Origin: Longilinea arvoryzae
GTDB taxonomy: Bacteria; Chloroflexota; Anaerolineae; Anaerolineales; Anaerolineaceae
NCBI RefSeq assembly: GCF_001050235.1
Contig: NZ_DF967972.1
Span: 549,450-613,449 of the forward strand
Direction of reading: 5' to 3'
Length of the DNA stretch: 64,000 nt
Made by a program: the position numbers and the translations under genes. Below are positions 10,307-19,260 of this stretch, piece by piece. Below the pieces are notes generated by a model, which searched no databases, had not been told where the DNA came from, and saw only the letters and a program-made list of their open reading frames with translations. The stretch's first letter is position 1, and each line of letters starts with the position of its first letter.

Positions 10307-11122
10307 TTATAGCGCGTTCTGAAAAAAGCCGAGCAGCAATTCGACGAACGCCGTGGGCTGTTCGTAGGCCGGGACGTGACCGCACGCGTTCATGATGGCT
10401 TTTTTGGCGTGGGGGATGCGCGCAGCCATTTCGTCGGCGGCGCGCAGCACTTCTGCATGATCGAGCGCCCCCGCGACCACCAGCGTGGGGCAGTGAACCG
10501 ATTCCAACCGCGTCACGGCGGGCGGGTTGAGAGGCTGCGCGTCGGCGCTGAAGAAGGTGCCCTGCGCCACGGGAATGCGGTTCATTTCCAGGGCCTTCTG
10601 GCGCAGTCCGTCATCCACCTGTCCCGGCTCGCGCTGTGCGCCGTCCAGCCAGATGCGGATCTGCAGCTCGTTGGCGCGGTCGACGTCGCCGTTCTGCAGG
10701 GCGCCGATCATCTCCATCAGGTAGCGCGGAGGCTCACCCTGGAGCTCGAAACCGCTCGGGGTGGAGTCCACCAGGGTCAATGAAGCGACGCGTTGCGGCT
10801 GTTCGAGCGCCAGGTCGAGGCTGATCTGCCCGCCGTTGGAACAACCCACCAGGTGCGCGCGCGCCACGCCCAGGTGATTCAACAGCGCATCGAGGTCGCG
10901 GCGCCGGCACAGCGGCCCTGTCGTCGGGCTGGACCTGCCAAAGCCGCGCATGTCGTAGCGAATGACCTGAAACTGTTCCGCCAGCGGTTCCCAAATGTCA
11001 TCGAACATGCGGCTGTCGAGAAATGCCGCGTGGGTGAGCACCAGCGCTTCACCCTTGCCCGCGGTCTCGTAATACAAGCGCCCGTCGTCCAGATCGAGGG
11101 TATCTTTCGTTGTCGGGTTCAT
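10307..11122 (-). CDS. alpha/beta hydrolase
   Basis: 271 residues from the ATG at 11122, which has AAAGGAG 7 nt upstream; the longer open frame lacks such a site. It has a classic alpha/beta-hydrolase layout: RYDMRGFGRS strand-turn, nucleophile elbow GCSNGG (Ser95), a helical cap, an acid in VVAGALDHAE and the catalytic His in ACGHVPAYEQP. The family includes 3-oxoadipate enol-lactonase-like and haloperoxidase-like esterases; the substrate cannot be named. It has its own consensus promoter with an operator-like palindrome, so it is probably a regulated single-gene unit. Confidence 0.88.
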   Translation of the reverse strand: MNPTTKDTLDLDDGRLYYETAGKGEALVLTHAAFLDSRMFDDIWEPLAEQFQVIRYDMRGFGRSSPTTGPLCRRRDLDALLNHLGVARAHLVGCSNGGQISLDLALEQPQRVASLTLVDSTPSGFELQGEPPRYLMEMIGALQNGDVDRANELQIRIWLDGAQREPGQVDDGLRQKALEMNRIPVAQGTFFSADAQPLNPPAVTRLESVHCPTLVVAGALDHAEVLRAADEMAARIPHAKKAIMNACGHVPAYEQPTAFVELLLGFFQNAL

Positions 11123-11184
11123 TTTGTTGCTCCTTTGGCTTATCGCAATATTCCGATCCAAAAAAGGAAGGCAAATTTTATCTG

Positions 11185-11219
11185 TGTTCCATATTAGAAC
11201 ATAAATTCTGTTTTGTCAA
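11185..11219 (-). promoter_or_regulatory. consensus promoter with palindrome over the -10 box
   Basis: On the minus strand TTGACA (11219-11214), 17 nt, TAATAT (11196-11191) is a near-perfect sigma-70 promoter for the alpha/beta hydrolase. The inverted repeat TGTTCCATATTAGAACA (11185-11201) covers the -10 box and would let a repressor block it. Confidence 0.65.
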
Positions 11220-11288
11220 GAAAATAACGCACCGGATCCCCTGGCTCACGCCCGCGGGAGTGAGAGCCCGCCTCTGTTGGATGCGGTT

Positions 11289-11405
11289 TCAAACCACATC
11301 ATCAGCCGGCGCGTTGACCATGAGGCCGGCCGACCAGTCTCCCAGGGCCAGGGTCCCGCCATCCGGCGACCAGCGGAGCCTGGGGCAGGTGCCGCCGGTT
11401 TCGAT
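11289..11405 (-). pseudogene. C-terminal fragment of a WD40-repeat protein
   Basis: The minus strand reads C-P-R-L-R-W-S-P-D-G-G-T-L-A-L-G then DWSAGLMVNAPADDVV and a stop at 11291-11289. RWSPDGGTLALG is a typical WD40/TolB-propeller blade strand. No start or further blades are found upstream, so only the last blade of a lost gene remains. It lies just upstream of the alpha/beta hydrolase promoter, in the same orientation. Confidence 0.6.
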
Positions 11406-11648
11406 TAAGTTGGATGCCAGCTATAGGTTGGACAGGTTTCAGTGAATAATTGACTTGATCCTTTCTATTGTAAATTTGATGTTTTTGTGCCATTCTTTAA
11501 TACGTATATAAAAAATACCGACATTTCTCCCCTGCGCAATCCAATGCTGGTTATTGTAAAGTTCTTGAAATTCGGCCAAACGAATTTGATTATTTGAACA
11601 GCCACAAAATAATATCGACAAAATGTCGGGCAAAAAGGAAGGGAACCT

Positions 11649-11930
11649 ATGGCATCAGAAAACCTGAAAACGGATGGAAACAGGTCGATCGGCACAGTGG
11701 AAATCTATGCTCTGCTGATTTTTATCGGCTGTATTTTGGTGGGTATATTCATACCCCTTGGGTCTGCGCCTTTGATGGTCTTCTTGTTGATCTACGGTAT
11801 GATCAATAGACGCAGCGAAAAGAATTCCGTCGCCTGGCGCCTATCCAGATCTGCGCTTGCCAGCGCGATCGTGCTGGCTGTGATTTCGATTGTGTTTAAT
11901 CTATTTTTCCGGATGGTCTATATCAAATAA
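11649..11930 (+). CDS. small two-helix membrane protein
   Basis: 93 residues with two clear membrane segments (about residues 19-47, with a Gly/Pro break, and 69-90) joined by a basic loop (NRRSEKNSVAWRLSR), so the loop should face the cytoplasm. GGAAGGGAACCT lies just upstream as a ribosome site. No family is recognised. It is one of the few plus-strand genes of the island and is flanked on both sides by genes on the other strand. Confidence 0.65.
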   Translation: MASENLKTDGNRSIGTVEIYALLIFIGCILVGIFIPLGSAPLMVFLLIYGMINRRSEKNSVAWRLSRSALASAIVLAVISIVFNLFFRMVYIK

Positions 11931-12150
11931 TCCGGCGGCGAGAACTCGAGGGTGTAGCTGGCGCCAATTTTCAACGGCTTATTCAACATGGACCGATTTC
12001 CTACGGGTCTGACAGTGGGCGTTACGGGCGGCGGGACGGGATCCCATCTGCAGCGAGGCTGTCAATGTCTGGCATTGTTCCTCTTTATGTCCAACCGGCA
12101 GAACTCACAGGGCCGGGATGCGCCGCCCTTCTGTGTTCCGGAGATATTCT
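11931..12150. other. spacer with a possible gene remnant
   Basis: No gene. On the minus strand 11930-12000 is open and ends in KPLKIGASYTLEFSPP and a stop near 11930, which could be another decayed C-terminus, but no homologue can be named. Confidence 0.3.
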
Positions 12151-13095
12151 CTATATTGCGATTTCTCCAAGCAAATCATCGACGCGTCCATCCATCCAAC
12201 CGACAAGGCGAGGAACCCTCCAGGATTCGGCTTGACCGGCATTCCAGATGATCTGTTGCAGTTCATGTTCAATTTGATACAGGGTCAAGCGCTGCGCAAG
12301 GTCGGGAACCCGGGTACATTTGGGGGATGCTTTGAATAGAGCGCGCAGAAATGGCCTGAAATCCAGGCCGGATTCTGGCGGATATAGGCACCAGTGAATG
12401 AGGTGGCACAATTCGAAATCCGCTTCGCCATACTGCGAACATTCCCAATCGATCACCCCTGAAAATTTGCCTTGATGAAGCAGGATATTTTTAAGATGAA
12501 AATCGTTGTGCAACAGCCGGGGGCCGGTCTGAAAACCCAACACAGCAATGGATGCCTGCAGGAACCGATAGGCTCTTTCGAAAACCCGGATACTGTCCGG
12601 CTTCAAGGGCAATTTTTCAGATTCCTGCCTGAGGTGTTCCCAATATTCTTGATGACCCTCTCGCCAGGTTCCGGAAAAGCATGGAAGCGCCGCCACATAG
12701 AGACCGATATCGTAATGCGTTCCGGTCAACTCCTGCAAATCATCCAGGAACCCGGCAACATTCTCACCGAGTTGTTTCTGTTGGGCTTCCGTAGTTTCAG
12801 GATAGACGTTTACTAAATCATCGCCCGGCAGTAAGGTCAAGAGGGTATAGTAGATCGGCCCGGTTTCCCGCTGGAGGATACCCGTGTGAATAATTTTCGG
12901 CACAAAATTAAGCGCGGCAATTCGTTTGAACTTCTCCTGTTCGAGCGCCATGGATGTTTCTGACACGCGTAAGAGAAATTCTTGATTGATCGCAAATATT
13001 TTCTTACCAAAGTTCCCGGTGATTAATTTTAGATCCCTGATTTGGATCTGATGGCTGGCGCATATCTGGCGTGCTTCGGTGAAATTGATTTCCAT
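12151..13095 (-). CDS. aminoglycoside phosphotransferase-like kinase (APH family)
   Basis: 314 residues from the ATG at 13095 (GAGAAG about 8 nt upstream; a TTG five codons earlier is the alternative). The protein-kinase-like APH fold is shown by the catalytic loop HNDFHLKN (Asp198, Asn203) and the metal-binding IDWE (Asp216), with LLRVSE as the N-lobe strand. Members phosphorylate aminoglycosides, macrolides, choline or homoserine; the substrate here is not evident. The gene has a promoter whose spacer is a perfect 16-bp palindrome. Confidence 0.85.
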   Translation of the reverse strand: MEINFTEARQICASHQIQIRDLKLITGNFGKKIFAINQEFLLRVSETSMALEQEKFKRIAALNFVPKIIHTGILQRETGPIYYTLLTLLPGDDLVNVYPETTEAQQKQLGENVAGFLDDLQELTGTHYDIGLYVAALPCFSGTWREGHQEYWEHLRQESEKLPLKPDSIRVFERAYRFLQASIAVLGFQTGPRLLHNDFHLKNILLHQGKFSGVIDWECSQYGEADFELCHLIHWCLYPPESGLDFRPFLRALFKASPKCTRVPDLAQRLTLYQIEHELQQIIWNAGQAESWRVPRLVGWMDGRVDDLLGEIAI

Positions 13096-13172
13096 TTTCG
13101 ATCTTCTCAAACCCGGCGACCGGGATCGTTTTTAGGATGCTGCAACGCACTCAACACTGAATTCAGGCTCAA

Positions 13173-13194
13173 ATTATACCGGATGGCCATCCGG
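13173..13194 (-). promoter_or_regulatory. -10 box joined to a 16-bp palindrome
   Basis: On the minus strand CCGGATGGCCATCCGG (13194-13179), a perfect palindrome, runs directly into TATAAT (13178-13173). A protein bound there would cover the promoter spacer. The -35 region is poor, so an activator is as likely as a repressor. Confidence 0.5.
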
Positions 13195-13224
13195 AAAGAG
13201 TCATCTATTCGGAAAAATTCAGGC

Positions 13225-13344
13225 GCAGGCGCGTGATCCCCTCTACCGACATGCCACACATCACAGCGGAAGTGAAAGGCGCGTTCGACCCTCTTCGAGG
13301 GCAGGCCCCTCTTCGAGGGCAGGCGATCGAACGCGTCTTCCATA
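13225..13344 (-). repeat. module copy with DUF35-like piece and mini-hairpins
   Basis: GCGCGTGATCCCCTCTACC then GACATGCC aligns with the DUF35 coding piece GCGTCACCATCTCGACC/GGCATGCC. It is followed by an outer stem GCGTTCGA/TCGAACGC that encloses two copies of CCTCTTCGAGGGCAGGC (13293-13325). The unit CCCTC-TTC-GAGGG matches the mini-hairpins seen in other copies. The C45 gene ends right after it. Confidence 0.6.
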
Positions 13345-14349
13345 CTATGATATTTCAAGTCTGAAAAGCTTGTACTCGTTCTCGCAGGGTCTCCCATGAG
13401 CGACGTGGATTTCACCTGTACCCAGTTCAGCGACCCAGGAATAGATGGTGCCAAAGGGCTCAGACCTGGTCTCGCCATGATCACAAAGGCCAACCTCATG
13501 GTCGCTGCAAAGCCTCTTTGCAGCATCCAGGTCGATCTGGCCTTTGCGTTCATCATACCAGGCCGGGATGCGCTTCTGGTGCCGATAGACGATGTTCTCC
13601 TGACCAAGAGTGAGCTCAAGCCCGCCCATGCGTTGCGACTGGAAAAGGTTGATGGCTGCCAGCATGCCGTCTCTCGTGATGGCGACATCCACGCGTTCGG
13701 GCGCGGCCTCCACACGAGCAATGCACCCCTCCTTGTCCGCAACCAGGTACGAGATGCCCTCGTGATGCGGAATGCGCTTGAGATAATCGACAGCGCTCTG
13801 CGTATCTGAGAAGTTATCCAGCACCCAGCGTGTGACGACGTTCATGCGCAGGCCCGGCTGCGGCTTGTTCCGGTAGTAGATCGCGGCGCCAGCCATCGCA
13901 AGCCCCGCTTCATTGACGCCGTCATATCGTCCCGGATCTGCAAAGCCAAACCCGATGCTCCTTAGACCGTTCCTGGGACTCGTGTCGAAACAGGTCACCC
14001 ATTGTTGATCTTCATCGCAATAGTCGTGATTGCGCGCGAAGATGGTCCGGCCATTTCGACATTGAGTTCCGGTGACAGCAACCACGTTACAGGCCGGCTG
14101 CCCATAGTAGGTTACCGTCATGTTCGACAGGATCAGATCATAGTCCCTCTGGCACGCGTCGGCCATTCCCCGGATCTCTTCGAGAAACCCCGGCGCATAA
14201 ATGGCAATCTCACGCTCACATGCCTTGACGAGCGCAAGTTTGTCCTCACCCGGCGGTGTCCACCACCAGTCGAGCTTGTTTTCAGACACGATTCGCCCAT
14301 ATTTCAGACCCAGTTCATAGTTTGAACCTGCTATTTCAACACGTCGCAT
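13345..14349 (-). CDS. C45-family Ntn hydrolase (acyl-CoA:6-APA acyltransferase-like)
   Basis: 334 residues from the ATG at 14349, which has AGAGGAAG upstream; the open frame runs further but without support. The fold is that of the AAT/peptidase C45 family. It has an N-terminal helical part, then AC87NVVAV at the autoproteolytic Cys, then NGRTIFARNHDY, typical of the strand after the nucleophile. Further family segments are NEAGLAMAG and the CDHG/GTIYSWVAEL tail. Such enzymes mature by cutting before the Cys and then hydrolyse or transfer acyl amides. Substrate unknown. Confidence 0.85.
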   Translation of the reverse strand: MRRVEIAGSNYELGLKYGRIVSENKLDWWWTPPGEDKLALVKACEREIAIYAPGFLEEIRGMADACQRDYDLILSNMTVTYYGQPACNVVAVTGTQCRNGRTIFARNHDYCDEDQQWVTCFDTSPRNGLRSIGFGFADPGRYDGVNEAGLAMAGAAIYYRNKPQPGLRMNVVTRWVLDNFSDTQSAVDYLKRIPHHEGISYLVADKEGCIARVEAAPERVDVAITRDGMLAAINLFQSQRMGGLELTLGQENIVYRHQKRIPAWYDERKGQIDLDAAKRLCSDHEVGLCDHGETRSEPFGTIYSWVAELGTGEIHVAHGRPCENEYKLFRLEIS

Positions 14350-14461
14350 GGAATCTTCCTCTTTTGAACACGGCTGCTTTGGAAACACGCGGAGTATGAG
14401 GGCAGACGTTCGTCCTTTGTCGCCCATCAGTAGGCCTGGGAAATTCTCTCCCGGTGCACCC

Positions 14462-14905
14462 AACTATTAATTATACGGACTAATGAAAGACTGCTATTCC
14501 ATTTGTTTATTCCATGTACGAAACTGGAACCCCTTCTTACGAAATTATTTACCTATAACTTTTGAAACCAAAATTCCTGAATGTGTGCAATCCCCTCCAA
14601 AATTCTGGAGACTTCTCGGCTTGCTTCGCGATGCGATCCATTTGAAGCATTTCCCCTTTAAATCGAGCGAGATCATTTTCTCGGATCAAAATTAAAAAAC
14701 GCCCTCCATTCCCGGAGAGCGCTTCTCAAATTCTGAATGAAAAAAATAATGAGCCATCACCGGCTGGACCTTATCCTCTGCGAGAATTTTTCCAATAAAC
14801 CAGCATGTTTCTTCGATTGCCATCTTCGCGCAATTTTCACCCCTACCGAGTGCAGGCGCGTCACCATCTCGACCGACATGCCGATCTCAACAGCCGATCC
14901 CCCAG
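14462..14905 (-). repeat. full module: promoter, terminator and long DUF35-like tail
   Basis: The 14.35-15.04 kb gap has no intact gene. A minus-strand promoter (TAGCAG 14496-14491, 15 nt, TATAATTAATAG) faces the C45 gene. A hairpin at 14700-14724 (CGCCCTCC...GGAGAGCG) lies behind it. From 14755 to 14905 the sequence follows the 3' end of the DUF35 gene: CACCGGCTGGACCTTAT, ACCAGCATG, TCTTCGCGCAATTTTC, and GCGTCACCATCTCGACCGA with CATGCCGATCTC. The DUF35 reading frame is still partly readable (VEIGMSVEMVTR). Confidence 0.75.
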
Positions 14906-14936
14906 GCGGTTGAAGGCGAATGATGCGCCTAAAATA

Positions 14937-15029
14937 TCCCTTCGGGGTACAGGTGCCCCTTCGGGGTACAGGTGCCCCTTCGGGGTACAGGTGCCCCTTC
15001 GGGGTACAGGTGCCCCTTCGGGGTACAGG
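14937..15029. repeat. five tandem 19-bp units, each a UUCG-type mini-hairpin
   Basis: Unit CCCCTTCGGGGTACAGGTG repeats five times (the first unit starts TCCC, the last lacks the final TG). Each can form CCC-C(UUCG)G-GG, a very stable tetraloop hairpin. The array lies inside the module between the DUF35-like tail and the 3' end of the DUF1254 gene. Confidence 0.9.
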
Positions 15030-15044
15030 CCGAACGCACCCTAT

Positions 15045-15638
15045 CTATGGACCGGGTTGCCATCCGCTTAGCGGTGTCAGTTGGATCTGCTTCGAAAGAG
15101 CATGGGCAGCCGGCAGGTCGCTGTCGCCGAACACGAGCACGCGTCCGAACACGAGCACCGAATTGTTCGGCGAGGATATGCGCGGCATGCCGCCCGGCAC
15201 CTGTCCTTCCCAGCCGGGGCCGCTCACGAGGTAGTCGCCCGCCTGCGTGCCCGTGGCGCGTTTGCCGACGTAGGCAAAATTGGTGTTGTCCGATGGATCG
15301 GTGAACTGCACGCTGTAGTAGCGACCGGCCATTTCCGGCACATGTAAGACCTGGGGTCCTTTTGAAAGATCGAGCCAGCCGGCCGTCATGAGTGTGTCGC
15401 GGTTCACACCCGTTGTCGCCAGTTTTGAGGCCGAGGCAGGCACGTGGAGGGGATCTGCAAAAAGCGTTTGGGGCTCCGTATAGAGCGTGTTGATCGGAAT
15501 GGGGCCGTCGCCGAACCCTTTATCGAGAATCGCTCTCTTGAATACCGACAGAAGCAGGCGTGGCCAAAAGTAGGTGAAAAGAAACCATGCCGCGACCATG
15601 ACCGAACCGAATATCAGCAAATGCTCCAGAGGTGTCAT
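15045..15638 (-). CDS. DUF1254 domain protein, membrane anchored
   Basis: 197 residues. One N-terminal membrane segment (about residues 7-29) is followed by a single DUF1254 domain with the hallmarks RDTLMTAGWLDLSKGPQVL, GRYYSVQFTDPSDNTNFAYVG and AGDYLVSGPGWEG. In many bacteria DUF1254 and DUF1214 are in one chain. Here they are two genes whose ends overlap by 4 nt: the DUF1214 gene comes first and this one follows. The products probably pair on the outer face of the membrane. Function unknown. A remnant of a second DUF1254 copy lies upstream of the pair. Confidence 0.85.
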   Translation of the reverse strand: MTPLEHLLIFGSVMVAAWFLFTYFWPRLLLSVFKRAILDKGFGDGPIPINTLYTEPQTLFADPLHVPASASKLATTGVNRDTLMTAGWLDLSKGPQVLHVPEMAGRYYSVQFTDPSDNTNFAYVGKRATGTQAGDYLVSGPGWEGQVPGGMPRISSPNNSVLVFGRVLVFGDSDLPAAHALSKQIQLTPLSGWQPGP

Positions 15639-16312
15639 GATTTCACCTCGACCACCGGCGGCACCCTATACTCGCCACTGAGAATGGCCGCGCCGGGTAT
15701 GTACACGCGCAGCCAGAGGATGAACTTGCCCGAAGGCGCGGGCAGCCAGTTGGACTCGCGCCCTGCCGGAATCGTGTTCTGAATGCAAATATCGACCGAA
15801 CCGTCGGCATTTGGCACGAGACCCGAGCGGTCGCTGACGCTGTACCGATGAATCGGATTCGCCACAAAGTGATTCCGCGCATCCCCCATGGTGATCGACC
15901 AGAATGCATTGTTCGGCGGAAGTTGGCCTGCCGGAAAGTGCATGACGTAGTCGTGCACTCCGGAGAGCGCATGGCCCGCGCCATCCGTGTTCGTCCACCA
16001 ATACATCGCCTCTTGCGGAATGTTCACCGGGCCGGGAAAGTACTGGGCGTGGGCGGCTCGCAGCAACATGCCGTTGCCGGGGACGCCCAATCCAACCATG
16101 GTGATCCAGCCGTTGACCTTCCTGGCCTTGATCCGCGCATAAATTTGAGCCGTGACAAAGGCCAGCGCGAAGCCGATGAGGATGCCCTGCACAATGTCAC
16201 TCCGCACAGTTCTTGAACCGGTAAAAAAGTGGCCCAAGAAGAATGCATAGATGATGAAAAAGCCGCATATCCCGCCGTTGAGTATCACCAGATAAGTGGT
16301 TGTTCTGCTCAT
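15635..16312 (-). CDS. DUF1214 domain protein with two membrane segments
   Basis: 225 residues from the ATG at 16312 (MSRTTTYLV). The open frame extends further upstream, but that part is the frame-shifted remnant of another gene. Two membrane helices (about residues 5-27 and 37-55) precede a DUF1214 domain with WSITMGDARNHFVANPIHRYSVSDRSG, the NADGSVDICIQ strand, ESNWLPAPSGKFILWLRVY and a final PPVVEV. It forms an operon with the DUF1254 gene, sharing an ATGA-type overlap. Confidence 0.85.
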   Translation of the reverse strand: MSRTTTYLVILNGGICGFFIIYAFFLGHFFTGSRTVRSDIVQGILIGFALAFVTAQIYARIKARKVNGWITMVGLGVPGNGMLLRAAHAQYFPGPVNIPQEAMYWWTNTDGAGHALSGVHDYVMHFPAGQLPPNNAFWSITMGDARNHFVANPIHRYSVSDRSGLVPNADGSVDICIQNTIPAGRESNWLPAPSGKFILWLRVYIPGAAILSGEYRVPPVVEVKS

Positions 16313-16334
16313 ATTGATTATTGTATCCCGTATG

Positions 16335-16435
16335 GCGTTGGGGTGTTGGCTGGACCTGCTTCGCGGACCCATAGGCGGTCGGAAGATCGCTGTACACGAG
16401 GTTGCGGCCGAGGGCAAGCACCGGGTTGTTCGGAA
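16335..16435 (-). pseudogene. 3' remnant of a second DUF1254 gene
   Basis: On the minus strand the frame reads F-P-N-N-P-V-L-A-L-G-R-N-L-V-Y-S-D-L-P then AYGSAKQVQPTP. It aligns with SPNNSVLVFGRVLVFGDSDLP and ALSKQIQLTP at the C-terminus of the intact DUF1254 protein at 15.05 kb. Only the last 30 or so codons are left, just upstream of the DUF1214 gene. Confidence 0.75.
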
Positions 16436-16965
16436 AGCAAACTAATTTGCCGCTCTCTCTGCATAGATTATCCTTTCGACTTCCATCAAAGGAATCCCTC
16501 TTTTCACCGGTTTCAGGTAGTGCTCTTCCTATTCAACATTCCCTGCTGTTCCAACTCTCGCCAGGCAGATTGGCCCAGGAATGTACCTGCCGCTTCGGGT
16601 TCCATATTTCTTCCCGGCTGATTGGATCCAGTGCGCCACTCTTCATTATATAGAATATGGATATGCTGCAATTAACAACCCATAACGCCGGCATAGTATC
16701 CGGAGGACGCAACTTGATCCAGAATGCTTGATTCGACCGCAACCGAATCTCGTGCTTTTACCACGATCCACAGACAGGGTATGGGTGGAGATTCGAGGGT
16801 CCAGGATTGTTGCATCGCCGCGGGTGGAAAAAGAATACAATGAAGATAAATGGAATGAGAAATCCACGGCTCCGGCGTTTCGCCGTGCGCCGGGCATCCT
16901 CGATACCCAGATTGGATTGGAAACGGCCCCGGGTTTTCGGGGACGGGTCATGGGAGGTGACGAAG
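16436..16965. other. 530-bp spacer without a gene
   Basis: No convincing reading frame, hairpin module or repeat is seen. GGGAGGTGACGAAG at its right end is the ribosome site of the next gene. Confidence 0.5.
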
Positions 16966-19041
16966 ATGATCCAAAGGATGCTGGTGTTCTTCGTATTGGC
17001 CGGGATGCTGGTTTCCTGCGCGAGCGTGACGCCGCCCACCCCGCCAGCCGCAACTCCCGGCGCAACCCGGATCCCAACGATTGCGCCAACGGCATCCCTC
17101 ACCCCGGCGCCAACCAGCGACCGGACGCTCGAGCGCCTCGCGCAGACCGGCGGGAGCATCAACGGCATCACCGTGATGGGCGACCTGGCCTACGTCGGCC
17201 TGGGACCCCGCGTGGCAGTCATCGACCTCCGCCAACCGGAAAGCCCGCGGCTGGTCAGCCAGAGTGAGCCGCTGCCCGGTCTTGTCAGCCAGTTGATCCA
17301 GGTTTCCGGCGGCCGGGCCGCGCGCCTGCTGGTCAACGCCGGGAAATACCTGGTCCTGATGGATGGTTCCGACCCGGAAGCCATCCTTCCCATCCGCCGG
17401 TTGGACCTGGGCGGGGCGATCACGGCCATGGTGTGGGATGAGCGCGCCAACATCCTGTACGCCGGCGGGTCGATCTACCAGCGTCCCTTTTCACTGGGCT
17501 ATACCGGCTTCGTCTCGGCGGTCGGCCTCGGGCCGGATGACGATCTCAAGGTGATGAGCACGGTTGCCCTGCCCGCCCGGGTCCTCAGCCTGGCGCTGGG
17601 CCAGGCGAGCCTGTTTGCCGGGGCGGAAGGCGAGGAGAGCGGGCTGTACCATGTGCGGGTGAGCACGCCCGGCAGCCTGTCCGCGCCCCGCCGCGTGATT
17701 GCCTCGACGCCTGAAGATCCCCTGCAGCCCACCTCCATGCAGGTGATTGGCGACCGTTTATACCTGGGTTACCGGTCGATCGATGCGTACGATATCACGA
17801 ACCCCGACCAACCCGCGCGGGCCTGGCGAGTGTATGCATCCATCGTGGTGAAAAGCTTCCAGGTGGCCGGCGAACAGGTCATCGCTTTTGGCTGGACCAT
17901 CACCAATGAGTTCATGCTGAACACGATCACCCCATCTGAGCCCATCCAGGGCGCTCCGATTGGGGTCATCTCTTCCGTCACGGCGATGCACGGCACAGGT
18001 TTTCTGGTTGCCTACAATGACCTCGAGATCCATGACGCGGTCGACCCGCAAACTCCCCGCCTGGTGGGGAGCTTCAAGGCGCCGGTGACGCATGCCATCG
18101 ATGCGGCGGCCGGCGATAGCGCCGTTTTCGTGGTCGACAACGGGACGGGGGCCAGCAACAGCGGCGCGATCCTGCGGGGCTTCCGTCTTCCTGATCTCGA
18201 ACCCCTCGGCCAGGCGCCGATCGAATTCCCCGTCGGATCGGGCTGGTATGCGTACGATGGGATGGCCCTGGAAGGCGATCGGGTCTATATCGCCAAAGCG
18301 GACGGAGTGTGGGCCTATGCCATCAGCGGTTCAGAACCCACCCTGCTGGGCAAGGTCGCGCTCGAGGATGAGCGGTTCGAAGCCATCGCGGCGACCCGGT
18401 TGGACGGGAAGAGGCTGCTGCTAACCGCGCAATCCACTGAGGATCACTTTATCACGCTGAAGGTCTACGACCTGACCGATCTGCAGAATCCAAACCGGCC
18501 GGGCGATCCGTTGACGCTCGATCAGGGATCGGGAGTGCAGATGGTCTGGAACGGAGCGGCCATCGATCTTCTCCTGGACAGAAGCTATTTTTCGCCGGAA
18601 AGCGACCGGCTATATGCCATTACGTATGAAAATCGTGCGTTGGAACGGAAGCAATCGCTCGAGATACCCGGTTACATCGAAGGCATGGCAGCCGGTGAAG
18701 GCTTCCTGCTGCTGACCGGCATCGACGAGTCGCTGAGCGAAGCGTTCGTCCTGGTGGTCGAGAGCGGGCCGTTGAAGATCGCGTCGCGGACGACCCTGCC
18801 CGAAGTCGGGTTGGGAGTCGCCGCGGTGGGGGATCAGGCCCGGGTTGTGGCGGGCGGCGGTGAGGCCGGCGCGGCGCAATTGCTGACCCTCGACGTTCAC
18901 GACCTCGCCGATCCACGCCAGGTGGACGCGCTGGACATTGCCAGCAGCCAAAACAATGCGGTGCCCATTCTGGCGACCCCTTCCTATGTGATCCTGGCGA
19001 ACGGCTCCGGCGGGGTCGAGGTTCTGGCGTTCGGGCGTTGA
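16966..19041 (+). CDS. large lipoprotein with LVIVD-type beta-propeller repeats
   Basis: 691 residues from the ATG at 16966 (GGGAGGTGA 7 nt upstream); the open frame begins further upstream but without a ribosome site. A lipoprotein signal with LVSCAS is followed by a Thr/Pro/Ala stalk. Then come repeated blades of the pattern V-x-G-D-x-A-Y-V-G-L...V-I-D-L-R-x-P-x-S-P-R-L-V, seen again as IGDRLYLGYRSIDAYDITNPDQP and EIHDAVDPQTPRLVGSF. These are LVIVD repeats, predicted to fold as beta-propellers on the cell surface. No catalytic motif. It is GC-rich, on the opposite strand to its neighbours, and monocistronic. Confidence 0.85.
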   Translation: MIQRMLVFFVLAGMLVSCASVTPPTPPAATPGATRIPTIAPTASLTPAPTSDRTLERLAQTGGSINGITVMGDLAYVGLGPRVAVIDLRQPESPRLVSQSEPLPGLVSQLIQVSGGRAARLLVNAGKYLVLMDGSDPEAILPIRRLDLGGAITAMVWDERANILYAGGSIYQRPFSLGYTGFVSAVGLGPDDDLKVMSTVALPARVLSLALGQASLFAGAEGEESGLYHVRVSTPGSLSAPRRVIASTPEDPLQPTSMQVIGDRLYLGYRSIDAYDITNPDQPARAWRVYASIVVKSFQVAGEQVIAFGWTITNEFMLNTITPSEPIQGAPIGVISSVTAMHGTGFLVAYNDLEIHDAVDPQTPRLVGSFKAPVTHAIDAAAGDSAVFVVDNGTGASNSGAILRGFRLPDLEPLGQAPIEFPVGSGWYAYDGMALEGDRVYIAKADGVWAYAISGSEPTLLGKVALEDERFEAIAATRLDGKRLLLTAQSTEDHFITLKVYDLTDLQNPNRPGDPLTLDQGSGVQMVWNGAAIDLLLDRSYFSPESDRLYAITYENRALERKQSLEIPGYIEGMAAGEGFLLLTGIDESLSEAFVLVVESGPLKIASRTTLPEVGLGVAAVGDQARVVAGGGEAGAAQLLTLDVHDLADPRQVDALDIASSQNNAVPILATPSYVILANGSGGVEVLAFGR

Positions 19042-19074
19042 TTTGAAGGCTGCTGCCGGCACTGCTTGCGAGCC

Positions 19075-19142
19075 TCAGGCGTCCGGCGGCAGGCTCAGGC
19101 CGCGGATGCCTTTATCCAGCGCGTTGAGCAGCCCGTCCAGCT
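19075..19142 (-). pseudogene. C-terminal remnant of an Imm-5-like immunity gene
   Basis: The minus strand reads LDGLLNALDKGIRGLSLPPDA and a stop. It is nearly the same as the end of the intact protein at 22.06 kb (LEGLLYALDKGIRAPSLPREA). A GTTAGGC (19143-19149), the core of integron-type recombination sites, touches its broken edge. Confidence 0.75.
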
Positions 19143-19260
19143 GTTAGGCGTACGGTCAGATCCAGTTCCTGGCAACCTCGATACCGATGCGAACCCGGTC
19201 GGCTCCGAAACTGCTTTGATAATTCCGGATGACATACTTATGCATCGCCTGGCCTGCGAC

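Noticed and set aside
14805..15304. Plus-strand frames with PSGYRCPFGVQVPLRGTG-type repeats
   Set aside because: They are translations of the 19-bp mini-hairpin array, with no ribosome site.
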